From: Aquamicrobium sp.
GTDB taxonomy: Bacteria; Pseudomonadota; Alphaproteobacteria; Rhizobiales; Rhizobiaceae
Assembly (NCBI GenBank): GCA_014860725.1
Contig: JACZJD010000485.1
Location: 1-5,376 of the forward strand
Direction of reading: 5' to 3'
Length of the DNA: 5,376 nt
Shown: one piece after another, positions 1-5,376 of the stretch
How the letters are laid out: each line of letters starts with the position of its first letter
How positions within the stretch are numbered: position 1 is the stretch's first letter
Position numbers and translations under genes: made by a program
Notes under the pieces: model-generated
Told to the model about the DNA's origin: nothing
Seen by the model: only the letters and a program-made list of their open reading frames with translations
The model's database searches: none

Positions 1-1000
1 CCGTGGCGAAGGTGCCGCGCGCCCGGTTGTGCGGATGCCGCGGCGCCTCGGTCATGGCCAGCACGGGCGCGACGCAGGCGTCGGTATTCTCGAACAGCGC
101 CGCCCATTCGTCGCGCGGGCGCTCGGCGATGCGGGCGGCGATCGCCTCGCGCATCGCCGGCCAGCGCGACTGGTCGTACTGCGCGGCGGCGAATTCGTCC
201 GCGAGCGGCAGCAGCCGGCAGAACTCGGCGAAGAACTGCGGCTCGAGGCAGGCGACCGCGACATGGCGGCCGTCGGCGCATTCGTAGGTGTCGTAGAAGG
301 GCGCGCCGGAATCGAGCAGGTTCGCGCCGCGTTCCTCGCGCCACAGGCCGGCGGCGAGAAAGCCGAAGATGGGCGCGGCGAGCATCGAGGCGCCGTCGAC
401 CATCGCGGCGTCGACCACCTGCCCCTTGCCGGAGCGGGTTTTCTCGACCAGCGCCGAAAGCACGCCGACGATGAGGAACATCGCCCCGCCGCCATAGTCG
501 GCGACGAGGTTGAGCGGCGGCACGGGCTTGCCGCCCTTCGGCCCGATGGTGCCGAGCATGCCGGTCAGCGCGAGATAGGTCAGGTCGTGGCCGGCGCGGT
601 CGGCGAGCGGGCCGTCCTGGCCGAAGCCGGTCATGCGGCCGTAGACGAGGCCGGGGTTGCGCGCGAGCGCCGCGTCGGGGCCGAGGCCGAGCCGCTCCAT
701 GACGCCGGGGCGGAAGCCTTCGAGCAGGATGTCGGCCTTCTCGATCAGTTGCAGCAGGAGGGCGGTGCCCTCCGGGCGCTTCAGGTCGACGCGCAGGATC
801 TCGCGGCCGTGACGGTCGAGATCGAACTGGGGCGGCAGGTTGAGGAAGGCCTGCTCCTTCGCCAGCCGCTCGACGCGCACGATGCGGGCGCCGAGCTCGG
901 ACAGGATCAGGCCGGCGAGCGGCACCGGGCCGAGCCCGGCCATCTCGACGACGGTCAGCCCGGCGAGCGGGCCCGGCTTGAGTGCTGTGCTGCCAGCCAT
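1..1000 (-). CDS. CaiB/BaiF-family alpha-methylacyl-CoA racemase (3' end outside window)
   Basis: This is a class III CoA-transferase-fold protein of the alpha-methylacyl-CoA racemase type. The family interconverts (R)- and (S)-2-methylacyl-CoA thioesters so that branched acyl chains can enter beta-oxidation; it is cytosolic. The visible 333 residues begin with the typical PLAGLTVVEMAG stretch (residues 11-22). The family catalytic residues are present: His138 in AGHDLTYL, Asp168 in NLVADYGGG and Glu253 in LEPQF. All three lie exactly 12 positions after His126, Asp156 and Glu241 of the Mycobacterium tuberculosis racemase (MCR), as I remember its numbering. Other family marks are YGRMTGFGQDGP (120-131) and YDTYECADGR (236-245). 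Known members have about 360-390 residues, so only a short C-terminal part is missing. The ATG at 1000 follows an AGGAAGG-type ribosome site. The gene lies 73 bases after the dehydrogenase and is probably co-transcribed with it. A true CoA transferase is possible but less likely given the His/Asp pair. Confidence 0.93.
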   Translation of the reverse strand, partial: MAGSTALKPGPLAGLTVVEMAGLGPVPLAGLILSELGARIVRVERLAKEQAFLNLPPQFDLDRHGREILRVDLKRPEGTALLLQLIEKADILLEGFRPGVMERLGLGPDAALARNPGLVYGRMTGFGQDGPLADRAGHDLTYLALTGMLGTIGPKGGKPVPPLNLVADYGGGAMFLIVGVLSALVEKTRSGKGQVVDAAMVDGASMLAAPIFGFLAAGLWREERGANLLDSGAPFYDTYECADGRHVAVACLEPQFFAEFCRLLPLADEFAAAQYDQSRWPAMREAIAARIAERPRDEWAALFENTDACVAPVLAMTEAPRHPHNRARGTFAT

Positions 1001-1073
1001 GGTCGGCCTTCCTCCCTGCCTCAGTCGGCGCCGGACCGGCCCTGCGGCCGGCCCGTCCGTCGCGGCGTCGTCC

Positions 1074-1835
1074 TCAGCGCGGCGCCATGCGGATGGCGCC
1101 GTCGAGGCGGATCACCTCGCCGTTCAGCATCTGGTTCTCGACGATGTGGCAGGCGAGCGCGCCGTATTCGGCCGGGTCGCCCAGACGCGACGGGAACGGA
1201 ACCTGCAGCCCCAGCGACTTCTGCGCGTCCTCGGGCAGGCCGGCCAGCATCGGCGTGCGGAAGATGCCGGGCGCGATGGTCATGACGCGGATGCCCGAGC
1301 GGGCGAGGTCGCGCGCCACCGGCAGGGTCATGCCGACGATGCCGCCCTTGGACGAGGAATAGGCGGCCTGGCCGATCTGGCCGTCATAGGCGGCGACGGA
1401 GGCGGTGTTGACGATCACGCCGCGCTCGTCGCCCGCCAGCGGCTCCAGCGCCTCGGCGCGCACGGCGAACAGCCGGATCATGTTGAAGGAGCCGACGAGG
1501 TTGACGTCGATGACCTTGCGATAGAGGTCGAGCGGGTGGGCGCCGTCCTTGCCCGTGGTCTTCATGGCGATGGCGACGCCGGCGCAGTTGACGAGGATGC
1601 GCGCGTCGCCGAGCTTCTGCGCCACCTCGGCGAAGGCGGCCTCGCCGCTCTCGCCGCTCGACACGTCGCACTTGACCGCGATGCCGCCGATCTCCGCCGC
1701 CACAGCCTGCGCCCGGTCGATGCCGATGTCGAACAGCGCGACCTTCGCGCCCTTCGCCGCCAGCGCCCGCGCCGTGGCCTCGCCGAGGCCGGAGCCGCCG
1801 CCGGTGACGATCGCGACCTGTCCAGATGGGTTCAT
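1074..1835 (-). CDS. Type-2 3-hydroxyacyl-CoA dehydrogenase (HSD10-like SDR)
   Basis: This 253-residue classical short-chain dehydrogenase is complete. It should oxidise 3-hydroxyacyl-CoA (for example 3-hydroxy-2-methylbutyryl-CoA in isoleucine breakdown) to the 3-ketoacyl-CoA with NAD+ in the cytosol. Visible marks are the nucleotide-binding TGGGSGLG (residues 11-18), Asp36 at the end of beta-2 (favours NAD over NADP), NCAG (83-86), Asn112, catalytic Ser146 in NTASVAAY, and Tyr159 with Lys163 in the YSSSK motif. The stretches [31 protein letters not shown] and [13 protein letters not shown] nearly match human HSD17B10 as I remember it, which makes this subfamily call strong. The start is the ATG at 1835, 7 bases after GGAGG; it places the Rossmann strand right at the N-terminus. 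The frame stays open 64 codons further upstream, but that part is not SDR-like. It is probably the first gene of an operon with the racemase-type gene. Exact acyl chain preference cannot be read from sequence. Confidence 0.95.
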   Translation of the reverse strand: MNPSGQVAIVTGGGSGLGEATARALAAKGAKVALFDIGIDRAQAVAAEIGGIAVKCDVSSGESGEAAFAEVAQKLGDARILVNCAGVAIAMKTTGKDGAHPLDLYRKVIDVNLVGSFNMIRLFAVRAEALEPLAGDERGVIVNTASVAAYDGQIGQAAYSSSKGGIVGMTLPVARDLARSGIRVMTIAPGIFRTPMLAGLPEDAQKSLGLQVPFPSRLGDPAEYGALACHIVENQMLNGEVIRLDGAIRMAPR

Positions 1836-1842
1836 GGGAATT

Positions 1843-1847
1843 CCTCC
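1843..1847 (-). promoter_or_regulatory. Ribosome binding site deciding the dehydrogenase start
   Basis: GGAGG on the minus strand lies 7 bases ahead of the ATG at 1835. It supports this start over in-frame upstream ATGs (as far as 2027), which would add an N-terminal extension unlike the family. Confidence 0.8.
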
Positions 1848-1853
1848 GCCGAA

Positions 1854-1874
1854 ATTGTTATGAAAAAGAACAAT
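1854..1874. promoter_or_regulatory. Candidate operator: inverted repeat ATTGTT-N9-AACAAT
   Basis: A perfect 6-base inverted repeat with a 9-base spacer (21 bp in all) sits in an AT-rich island (about 1852-1890) within very GC-rich DNA. It lies 19 bases upstream of the dehydrogenase start codon. The size and symmetry suit a dimeric repressor, such as the TetR- or MerR-type regulators that often control acyl-CoA catabolic operons, but no regulator gene is visible here. Its place just downstream of, and overlapping, a possible -10 box suggests repression. That role is inferred; only the symmetry and position are seen. Confidence 0.45.
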
Positions 1875-1877
1875 ATA
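1872..1877 (-). promoter_or_regulatory. Possible -10 box for the dehydrogenase operon
   Basis: TATATT on the minus strand matches five of six bases of the sigma-70 -10 consensus and overlaps the right arm of the inverted repeat. No convincing -35 box is found at the usual distance. An alternative is TAAGAT (1882-1887) with TTGCGC (1906-1911) 18 bases upstream. The AT-rich island probably contains the promoter, but the exact box is uncertain. Confidence 0.3.
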
Positions 1878-2027
1878 TCCTATCTTATCGGCGAGCCGGG
1901 CGGGCGCGCAAGGTGGGGAAGGGCGTTGCCCACCTGCGATTTCTTGCCTCGCCCCCGGAGACCTTTTCATAGCCCGTCTCGCGGAAACGCCGGCCGGGCG
2001 CGACGCGAGATTTCCGTGGCCCTGCAC

Positions 2028-2055
2028 TGGACGGTGGCCGAACGGGGCATAGGTT
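2028..2055 (+). promoter_or_regulatory. Weak candidate promoter for the SRPBCC gene
   Basis: TGGACG (2028-2033, four of six -35 bases) and TAGGTT (2050-2055, three of six -10 bases) are separated by 16 bases and lie 27 bases ahead of the start codon. The match is poor, so this is only the best candidate by eye in the upstream region. Confidence 0.2.
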
Positions 2056-2081
2056 AGGGTCTATTTCACGAGGAGGCCCCC

Positions 2082-2567
2082 ATGACCCAGATCCCGATCG
2101 CGCCCGACCCGAAGCTCGACCTCGTGCTCGAACGCGAGATCGACGTGCCCGTCGAGGCCGTGTGGAAGGCGTGGACGACGCCGTCGCACCTGCGCGAGTG
2201 GTTCGTGCCGAAGCCGTGGTCGATCACCGCCTGCGAGATGGACGTGCGGCCGGGCGGGGTCTTCAGCACGACGATGCGTTCGCCCGAGGGCGAGGAGTTC
2301 CCCAATCTCGGCTGCTTTCTCGAGGTGGTGCCGAACCAGCGTCTGGTCTTCACCGACACGCTGCTGCCCGGATACCGGCCGTCGCCGAAGCCGTTCTTCA
2401 CCGCGGTGCTGGAGCTTTCGCCGAGCGGGGAGGGCACGCATTACAAGGCGATCGCCATCCACGGCAACGAGGAGACGCGCAAGAACCACGAGGAGATGGG
2501 GTTCCACGAGGGCTGGGGCATCGTCGTCGACCAGATGGTCGCCCACATCAAGGAGCACGGCGCCTGA
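2082..2567 (+). CDS. SRPBCC/AHSA1-fold protein (activator of Hsp90 ATPase homologue 1-like)
   Basis: This 161-residue soluble protein belongs to the START/Bet v 1-like superfamily, in the AHSA1-like branch. Typical features are the N-terminal [19 protein letters not shown] segment (residues 15-33), the [10 protein letters not shown] motif (37-46) that follows the first helices, the central [12 protein letters not shown] strand pair (54-65), and the C-terminal helix with [10 protein letters not shown] (137-146), shared with many bacterial members. The fold forms a hydrophobic cavity for a small ligand; the ligand and function of this subgroup are unknown, and the family name does not mean a role with Hsp90. 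Length is normal for a single domain, and no signal peptide or membrane segment is seen. The start at 2082 follows GAGGAGG with good spacing. The gene stands alone, diverging from the dehydrogenase operon and converging on choV with only 30 bases between the stop codons. In some genomes such genes accompany an ArsR regulator; none is visible here. Confidence 0.88.
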   Translation: MTQIPIAPDPKLDLVLEREIDVPVEAVWKAWTTPSHLREWFVPKPWSITACEMDVRPGGVFSTTMRSPEGEEFPNLGCFLEVVPNQRLVFTDTLLPGYRPSPKPFFTAVLELSPSGEGTHYKAIAIHGNEETRKNHEEMGFHEGWGIVVDQMVAHIKEHGA

Positions 2568-2572
2568 ATCGC

Positions 2573-2598
2573 GCCGCCGCAGGCCGGAGCCGGGCGGC
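2573..2598. other. GC-rich stem between convergent genes
   Basis: GCCGCC (2573-2578) and GGCGGC (2593-2598) can pair, enclosing a smaller GGC-CGGA-GCC hairpin (2582-2591). The stem fills the gap between the SRPBCC stop codon and the choV stop codon and touches the last base of choV. It could help end transcription from both sides, but there is no T-run on either strand, so it is not a standard intrinsic terminator. Confidence 0.25.
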
Positions 2599-3779
2599 TA
2601 CCGCCTGAGCACGGCGCCGAGCACGTCGGTGACGCCGATGGCGCCGACGAAGCGCGAGGACTCGTCGAACAGCGCCACCGGCGCGGTGCGCGACTGGTGC
2701 ATGGCCTGCATCACCGCCTTGAGCGAGGTGCTGGGCTTCGCCCAGTAGATGCTGCTGGCCGAGTCCGGGATCGGCTGGAACGGGTCGCACGACACCCAGT
2801 CGGCCGGCTTGTCGTCGCGCATCGCCGCCGTCACCAGCCCGTTCGCGTCGAGGCGGAAGCGCGAGGTCTTGCGCCGGTCGAGCCAGACCCAGCCGTCGCC
2901 CGCATCCTCGAGGTCGCGGCGGTCGCGCATGACGTTCCATGCCGTCAGCACCGACAGCGGGTTCACGTTGGCGATGAAGTCGCGGACATAGTCGTTGGCC
3001 GGGTTGAGGACGATGTCCTCCGGCGCGCCGGTCTGCACGATCCGGCCGCCCTCCATGATGGTGATGCGGTTGCCGATCTTCAGCGCTTCCTCGAGGTCGT
3101 GGCTGACGAAGACGATGGTCTTCCTCAGCCGCGCCTGAAGCTCCAGCAGCTCGTCCTGCAGCTTGGTGCGGATCAGCGGGTCGAGCGCCGAGAACGGCTC
3201 GTCCATCAGGAGGATCGGCGCCTCGGTGGCGAAGGCGCGCGCCAGGCCGACGCGCTGCTGCATGCCGCCCGAAAGCTCGTGGGCGTACTTTCCAGCCCAT
3301 TCCGTGAGGCCGACCAGCGCGAGCTGCTTGCCCACCCGCTCCCTGCGCTCGGCAAGCGGCACGCCGGCCAGCTCCAGCCCGAAGCCGACATTCTCCTCCA
3401 CCGTGCGCCACGGCAGCAGCGCAAACTGCTGGAACACCATGGCCACGCTCTCGCGGCGGATGCGGCGCAATTCGGCGGCCGGGCAGGAGACAACGTCGGT
3501 GGAGCGGCCGCGGTCGTGGACGATGACCTCGCCGCGCGTCACCTCGTTCAGCCCGTTGACGGCGCGCAGCAGCGTCGACTTGCCCGAACCCGACAGGCCC
3601 ATCAGCACCGAGATCTCGCCCTGCTCGACGGTGAGGCTGGCGCCGGCGCAGCCGAGCACCGCGCCGGTCCTCTCCAGGATTTCGGCGCGGCTCGCGCCGG
3701 CGTCGATCATCGCCAGCGCCTTCGCCTTCTCGTCGCCGAAGACGATGTCGACGTTCCTGAACTCGACGGCGGCGCTCAT
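2598..3779 (-). CDS. choV: Choline ABC transporter ATP-binding protein ChoV
   Basis: This 393-residue ATPase drives import of choline (or a related quaternary amine) and belongs to the ProV/OpuAA branch of ABC importers. It acts on the cytoplasmic face of the membrane, bound to ChoW. Seen in order: an N-terminal extension typical of this branch (about residues 10-45), Walker A GLSGSGKST (61-69), Q-loop FQQ (116-118), signature LSGGMQQR (169-176), Walker B ILLMDEP (189-195), D-loop SALD (197-200) and switch His227. The nucleotide site looks intact. Residues about 280-393 form a tail ending in one recognisable CBS-like unit (about 350-393, including TAPVALFDE and GAIGVTDVLGAVL); the preceding part is divergent. 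In OpuA relatives, CBS tails sense ionic strength. The ATG at 3779 follows GGGGAGGAG and overlaps the choW stop codon as ATGA, which suggests translational coupling. The substrate call rests on the choXWV order; glycine betaine or proline betaine remains possible. Confidence 0.92.
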   Translation of the reverse strand: MSAAVEFRNVDIVFGDEKAKALAMIDAGASRAEILERTGAVLGCAGASLTVEQGEISVLMGLSGSGKSTLLRAVNGLNEVTRGEVIVHDRGRSTDVVSCPAAELRRIRRESVAMVFQQFALLPWRTVEENVGFGLELAGVPLAERRERVGKQLALVGLTEWAGKYAHELSGGMQQRVGLARAFATEAPILLMDEPFSALDPLIRTKLQDELLELQARLRKTIVFVSHDLEEALKIGNRITIMEGGRIVQTGAPEDIVLNPANDYVRDFIANVNPLSVLTAWNVMRDRRDLEDAGDGWVWLDRRKTSRFRLDANGLVTAAMRDDKPADWVSCDPFQPIPDSASSIYWAKPSTSLKAVMQAMHQSRTAPVALFDESSRFVGAIGVTDVLGAVLRR

Positions 3780-4630
3780 TTGCGCTCCTCCCCGCCGATG
3801 CGCGCCATGCGGTCGAGGATGATGGCGAGGATGACGATGGCGAGCCCGGCTTCGAGGCCGAGCGGGATGTTGACCGAGTTCAGGGCCCGCACCACCGGCC
3901 GGCCGAGGCCGTTGGCGCCGATCAGCGCCGCGATCACCACCATCGACAGCGACAGCATGATGCACTGGGTCAGCCCGGCCATGATGGTCGGCAGCGCCGA
4001 GGGCAGCTCGACCTTCCACAGGAGCTGCCGCTTCGTCGCGCCGAAGGAGGCGCCGGCTTCGAGCAGCGGCTTCGGCACCGAGGTGATGCCGAGATAGGTG
4101 AGCCGGATCGGCGCGGGCGAGGCGAAGATGACGGTGACGATCAGGCCCGGCGCGATGCCGAGGCCGAACAGGATCAGCACCGGGATGAGATAGACGAAGG
4201 TCGGCAGCGTCTGCATCAGGTCGAGGATCGGCTGGAGGACGCGGTAGACGCGCTCGTTGTGCGCGGCCCAGATGCCGATCGGCACGCCGATGGCCATCGA
4301 GCAGGCGGTGGCGGCCACCACCAGCACCAGCGTCTCGACCGTCTCCTTCCACAGGCCCTGGTTGATGATGAACAGGAAGCCGAGGACGACGCCCGCGGCA
4401 AGCGTCCACGACCGCTTGAGGACGAAGGCGAGCGCTGCGATCAGCAGCACGACGACAATGGGCGGCAGCCACAGCAGGCCCGCGACGAGGCCGTTGAGGA
4501 CGGCGGAGAGCCAGGCGGCGAGCGTGTCGAAGAACAGCGCGAAGTTGGTCGTCAGGAAATCGAAGAACTCACGGCCCCAGCGACCGACGGGGATCTTCCA
4601 CCCGGCGATCCATTGCGAGATCGGGTCCAT
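3776..4630 (-). CDS. choW: Choline ABC transporter permease ChoW
   Basis: This 284-residue inner-membrane permease of the ProW/OpuAB type forms the channel of the choline importer, probably as a homodimer. Hydrophobic segments appear at about residues 45-70, 76-91, 98-122, 145-170, 218-240 and 258-275. The cytoplasmic EAA loop that docks onto the ATPase is clear: EAGASFGATKRQLLWKVELP at 191-210. An N-terminal amphipathic part (WKIPVGRWGREFFDFL, 11-26) resembles that of other ProW/ChoW proteins. The length is normal for ChoW. The ATG at 4630 is well fixed: an in-frame TAA lies only 12 bases upstream of it, and a purine-rich AAGGGGGA provides the ribosome site. It lies 209 bases after choX, a gap filled mainly by a palindromic repeat, and overlaps choV by 4 bases. 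It probably depends on read-through from the choX promoter beyond the right edge, since no clear promoter is seen in the gap. Confidence 0.93.
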   Translation of the reverse strand: MDPISQWIAGWKIPVGRWGREFFDFLTTNFALFFDTLAAWLSAVLNGLVAGLLWLPPIVVVLLIAALAFVLKRSWTLAAGVVLGFLFIINQGLWKETVETLVLVVAATACSMAIGVPIGIWAAHNERVYRVLQPILDLMQTLPTFVYLIPVLILFGLGIAPGLIVTVIFASPAPIRLTYLGITSVPKPLLEAGASFGATKRQLLWKVELPSALPTIMAGLTQCIMLSLSMVVIAALIGANGLGRPVVRALNSVNIPLGLEAGLAIVILAIILDRMARIGGEERK

Positions 4631-4695
4631 CGGCCGTCCCCCTTAAAAGGCTGCCTGCATCGGGGGAAAGGGGGCATGCCTGCCATGACTGCGCT

Positions 4696-4821
4696 GCCCC
4701 TCATCCCCCTGCCGGGACCTTCTCCCCGCGAGCGGGGAGAAGAAGCATGGCCGCGACCGCTCCGCTTCTTCCTTCTCCCCGTTCACGGGGAGAAGGTGGC
4801 CCCAAAGGCCGGATGAGGGGC
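4696..4821. repeat. RIME-like palindromic intergenic repeat
   Basis: This 126-bp element is bounded by a perfect 11-base inverted repeat, GCCCCTCATCC (4696-4706) and GGATGAGGGGC (4811-4821). Inside are two strong hairpins. Hairpin 1 pairs CTTCTCCCCGC (4719-4729) with GCGGGGAGAAG (4732-4742). Hairpin 2 pairs CCTTCTCCCCGT (4771-4782) with ACGGGGAGAAGG (4785-4796). A small GGCC pair (4798-4801 with 4807-4810) lies next to the right end. The two hairpins share the same core sequence. This layout and these words fit the rhizobial RIME (Rhizobium-specific intergenic mosaic element) type of non-coding repeat, recognised from memory rather than by search. It lies wholly in the gap between choX and choW. 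Confidence 0.8.
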
Positions 4822-4839
4822 GGCGCGACGTTGTCGTCG

Positions 4840-5376
4840 TCACAGACCGAGCGCCGCCTTGACCGCCTCGGCACCGTCGCCGCCGTCGAAGGTCGTCACC
4901 CCGTCGAGCCAGGGGGCGAGCGCGTCCGGGTTGGCCTTGAGCCACTCGGTCGCGGCGGCGTTCGGCTCCTTGCCGTCGTCGAGGATCGCGCCCATGATCT
5001 CGTTCTCCATCTGCAGCGAGAAGACGAGGTTGGTCAGGAACTTGCCGAGGTTCGGGCACTCCTCGACGTAGCCCTTGCGCACGTTGGTGTGGACGGTGGC
5101 GCCGCCGTAGTCCGGGCCGAACACGTCGTCGCCGCCGGCGAGATACTCCATCTCGATGTTGGCGTTCATCGGGTGCGGCTCCCAGCCGAGGAAGACCATG
5201 TGCTGCTGCGAGCGCGCCCCGCGCATCACCGCCGACAGCATGCCGGCCTCGGAGCTTTCCACCAGCTCGAAGCCGGAAAGGCCGAACTGGTCGGCCTCGA
5301 TCATGTCGAGGATCAGGCGGTTGCCGTCGTTGCCCGGCTCGATGCCGTAGATCTTGCCGTCGAGCTGGTCGCGGAA
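4840..5376 (-). CDS. choX: Choline ABC transporter periplasmic binding protein ChoX (5' end outside window)
   Basis: Only the C-terminal 178 residues are present; family members have about 310, so the signal peptide and first lobe lie beyond the right edge. The frame is open from position 5376 to the stop codon. The protein is an OpuAC-type (PF04069) solute-binding protein that captures choline in the periplasm and hands it to ChoW. Visible marks, counting from the first visible residue, are KIYGIEPGNDGN (8-19), the FLGWEPHPMN motif (63-72) with Trp65, the GPDYGGATVHTNV segment (87-99), CPNLGKFL (107-114) and a C-terminal WLKANPDALAPWLDGV (145-160). Asn16 and Trp65 fall 140 positions before Asn156 and Trp205, ligand contacts of Sinorhizobium meliloti ChoX as I recall them, so the binding pocket looks preserved on this side. 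It is the promoter-proximal of the three cho genes seen. An apparent ATG at 5304 is internal, not the start. Confidence 0.92.
   Translation of the reverse strand, partial: FRDQLDGKIYGIEPGNDGNRLILDMIEADQFGLSGFELVESSEAGMLSAVMRGARSQQHMVFLGWEPHPMNANIEMEYLAGGDDVFGPDYGGATVHTNVRKGYVEECPNLGKFLTNLVFSLQMENEIMGAILDDGKEPNAAATEWLKANPDALAPWLDGVTTFDGGDGAEAVKAALGL

Noticed and set aside
1036..1051. CCGGCC-CTGC-GGCCGG hairpin between the dehydrogenase and racemase-type genes, considered as a terminator
   Set aside because: There is no T-run on the minus strand after it, the gap is only 73 bases, and the genes fit one pathway, so co-transcription is more likely.
29..1285. Long plus-strand open frame of 418 codons
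   Set aside because: It lies antisense to the racemase-type gene and part of the dehydrogenase. Its Arg/Ala/Gly-rich product has no family likeness and results from high GC; both opposite genes carry full catalytic motifs.
1836..2027. 64-codon N-terminal extension of the dehydrogenase
   Set aside because: SDR proteins of this type start just before the TGxxxGxG motif. The ATG at 1835 has GGAGG at good spacing, and the extension would cover the promoter region.
840..2057. Plus-strand open frame of 405 codons across the dehydrogenase
   Set aside because: It is an antisense shadow of a well-supported SDR gene, with a low-complexity product and no plausible start signal.
2697..4097. Plus-strand open frame of 466 codons across choV and choW
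   Set aside because: It is antisense to two genes with clear motifs; the His/Arg/Ala-rich translation is typical of a GC-rich shadow frame.
2598..4472. Extended form of choV starting inside choW (possible fusion)
   Set aside because: The added N-terminal part is choW read in the wrong frame. ChoV has its own ATG at 3779 with a strong ribosome site, and the ATGA overlap is a normal operon junction.
4696..4821. CRISPR or insertion-sequence interpretation of the repeated hairpins
   Set aside because: There are only two hairpin copies with no regular spacers, no transposase and no target duplications. A short palindromic intergenic element explains it better.
4643..5059. Minus-strand 138-codon frame spanning the repeat and the choX end
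   Set aside because: It is out of frame with choX and runs through the palindromic repeat; the Arg-rich product resembles no family.

Overview
The window is GC-rich (roughly two thirds G+C by eye) and has the look of an alphaproteobacterium. A member of the Hyphomicrobiales (Rhizobiales: Rhizobium, Mesorhizobium, Brucella relatives) is most likely. The reasons are the choX-choW-choV gene order, known from Sinorhizobium-type choline uptake loci, and a palindromic intergenic repeat of the RIME kind. No species can be named from the sequence alone.

Layout. Positions 1-1000, minus strand: a CaiB/BaiF (class III) acyl-CoA protein of the alpha-methylacyl-CoA racemase type, running off the left edge. 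Positions 1074-1835, minus strand: a complete short-chain dehydrogenase closely resembling type-2 3-hydroxyacyl-CoA dehydrogenase (HSD10/HSD17B10). The two form a likely two-gene acyl-CoA catabolic operon, with the dehydrogenase first. Positions 1836-2081: a divergent control region with an AT-rich island that carries a clean inverted repeat (ATTGTT-N9-AACAAT) beside a possible -10 box. Positions 2082-2567, plus strand: a single SRPBCC/AHSA1-fold protein. Positions 2598-5376, minus strand: the choline (quaternary amine) ABC importer operon, transcribed from the right edge. Its order is choX (binding protein, C-terminal part only), a 126-bp palindromic repeat, choW (permease) and choV (ATPase with a CBS-like tail). 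choW and choV overlap by 4 bases (ATGA).

How the genes work together. ChoX captures choline in the periplasm, ChoW carries it through the inner membrane and ChoV powers transport. In rhizobia the choline is then usually oxidised to glycine betaine by enzymes encoded elsewhere. The dehydrogenase and racemase-type protein probably handle branched-chain or methyl-branched acyl-CoA intermediates. Nothing in the sequence links the two operons functionally.

I found no mobile element, CRISPR array, RNA gene or candidate novel defence or biosynthetic system. The most interesting points are regulatory: the operator-like inverted repeat ahead of the dehydrogenase, and the repeat placed between choX and choW. 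Coding density is high, and all the long overlapping frames are shadows of these genes.
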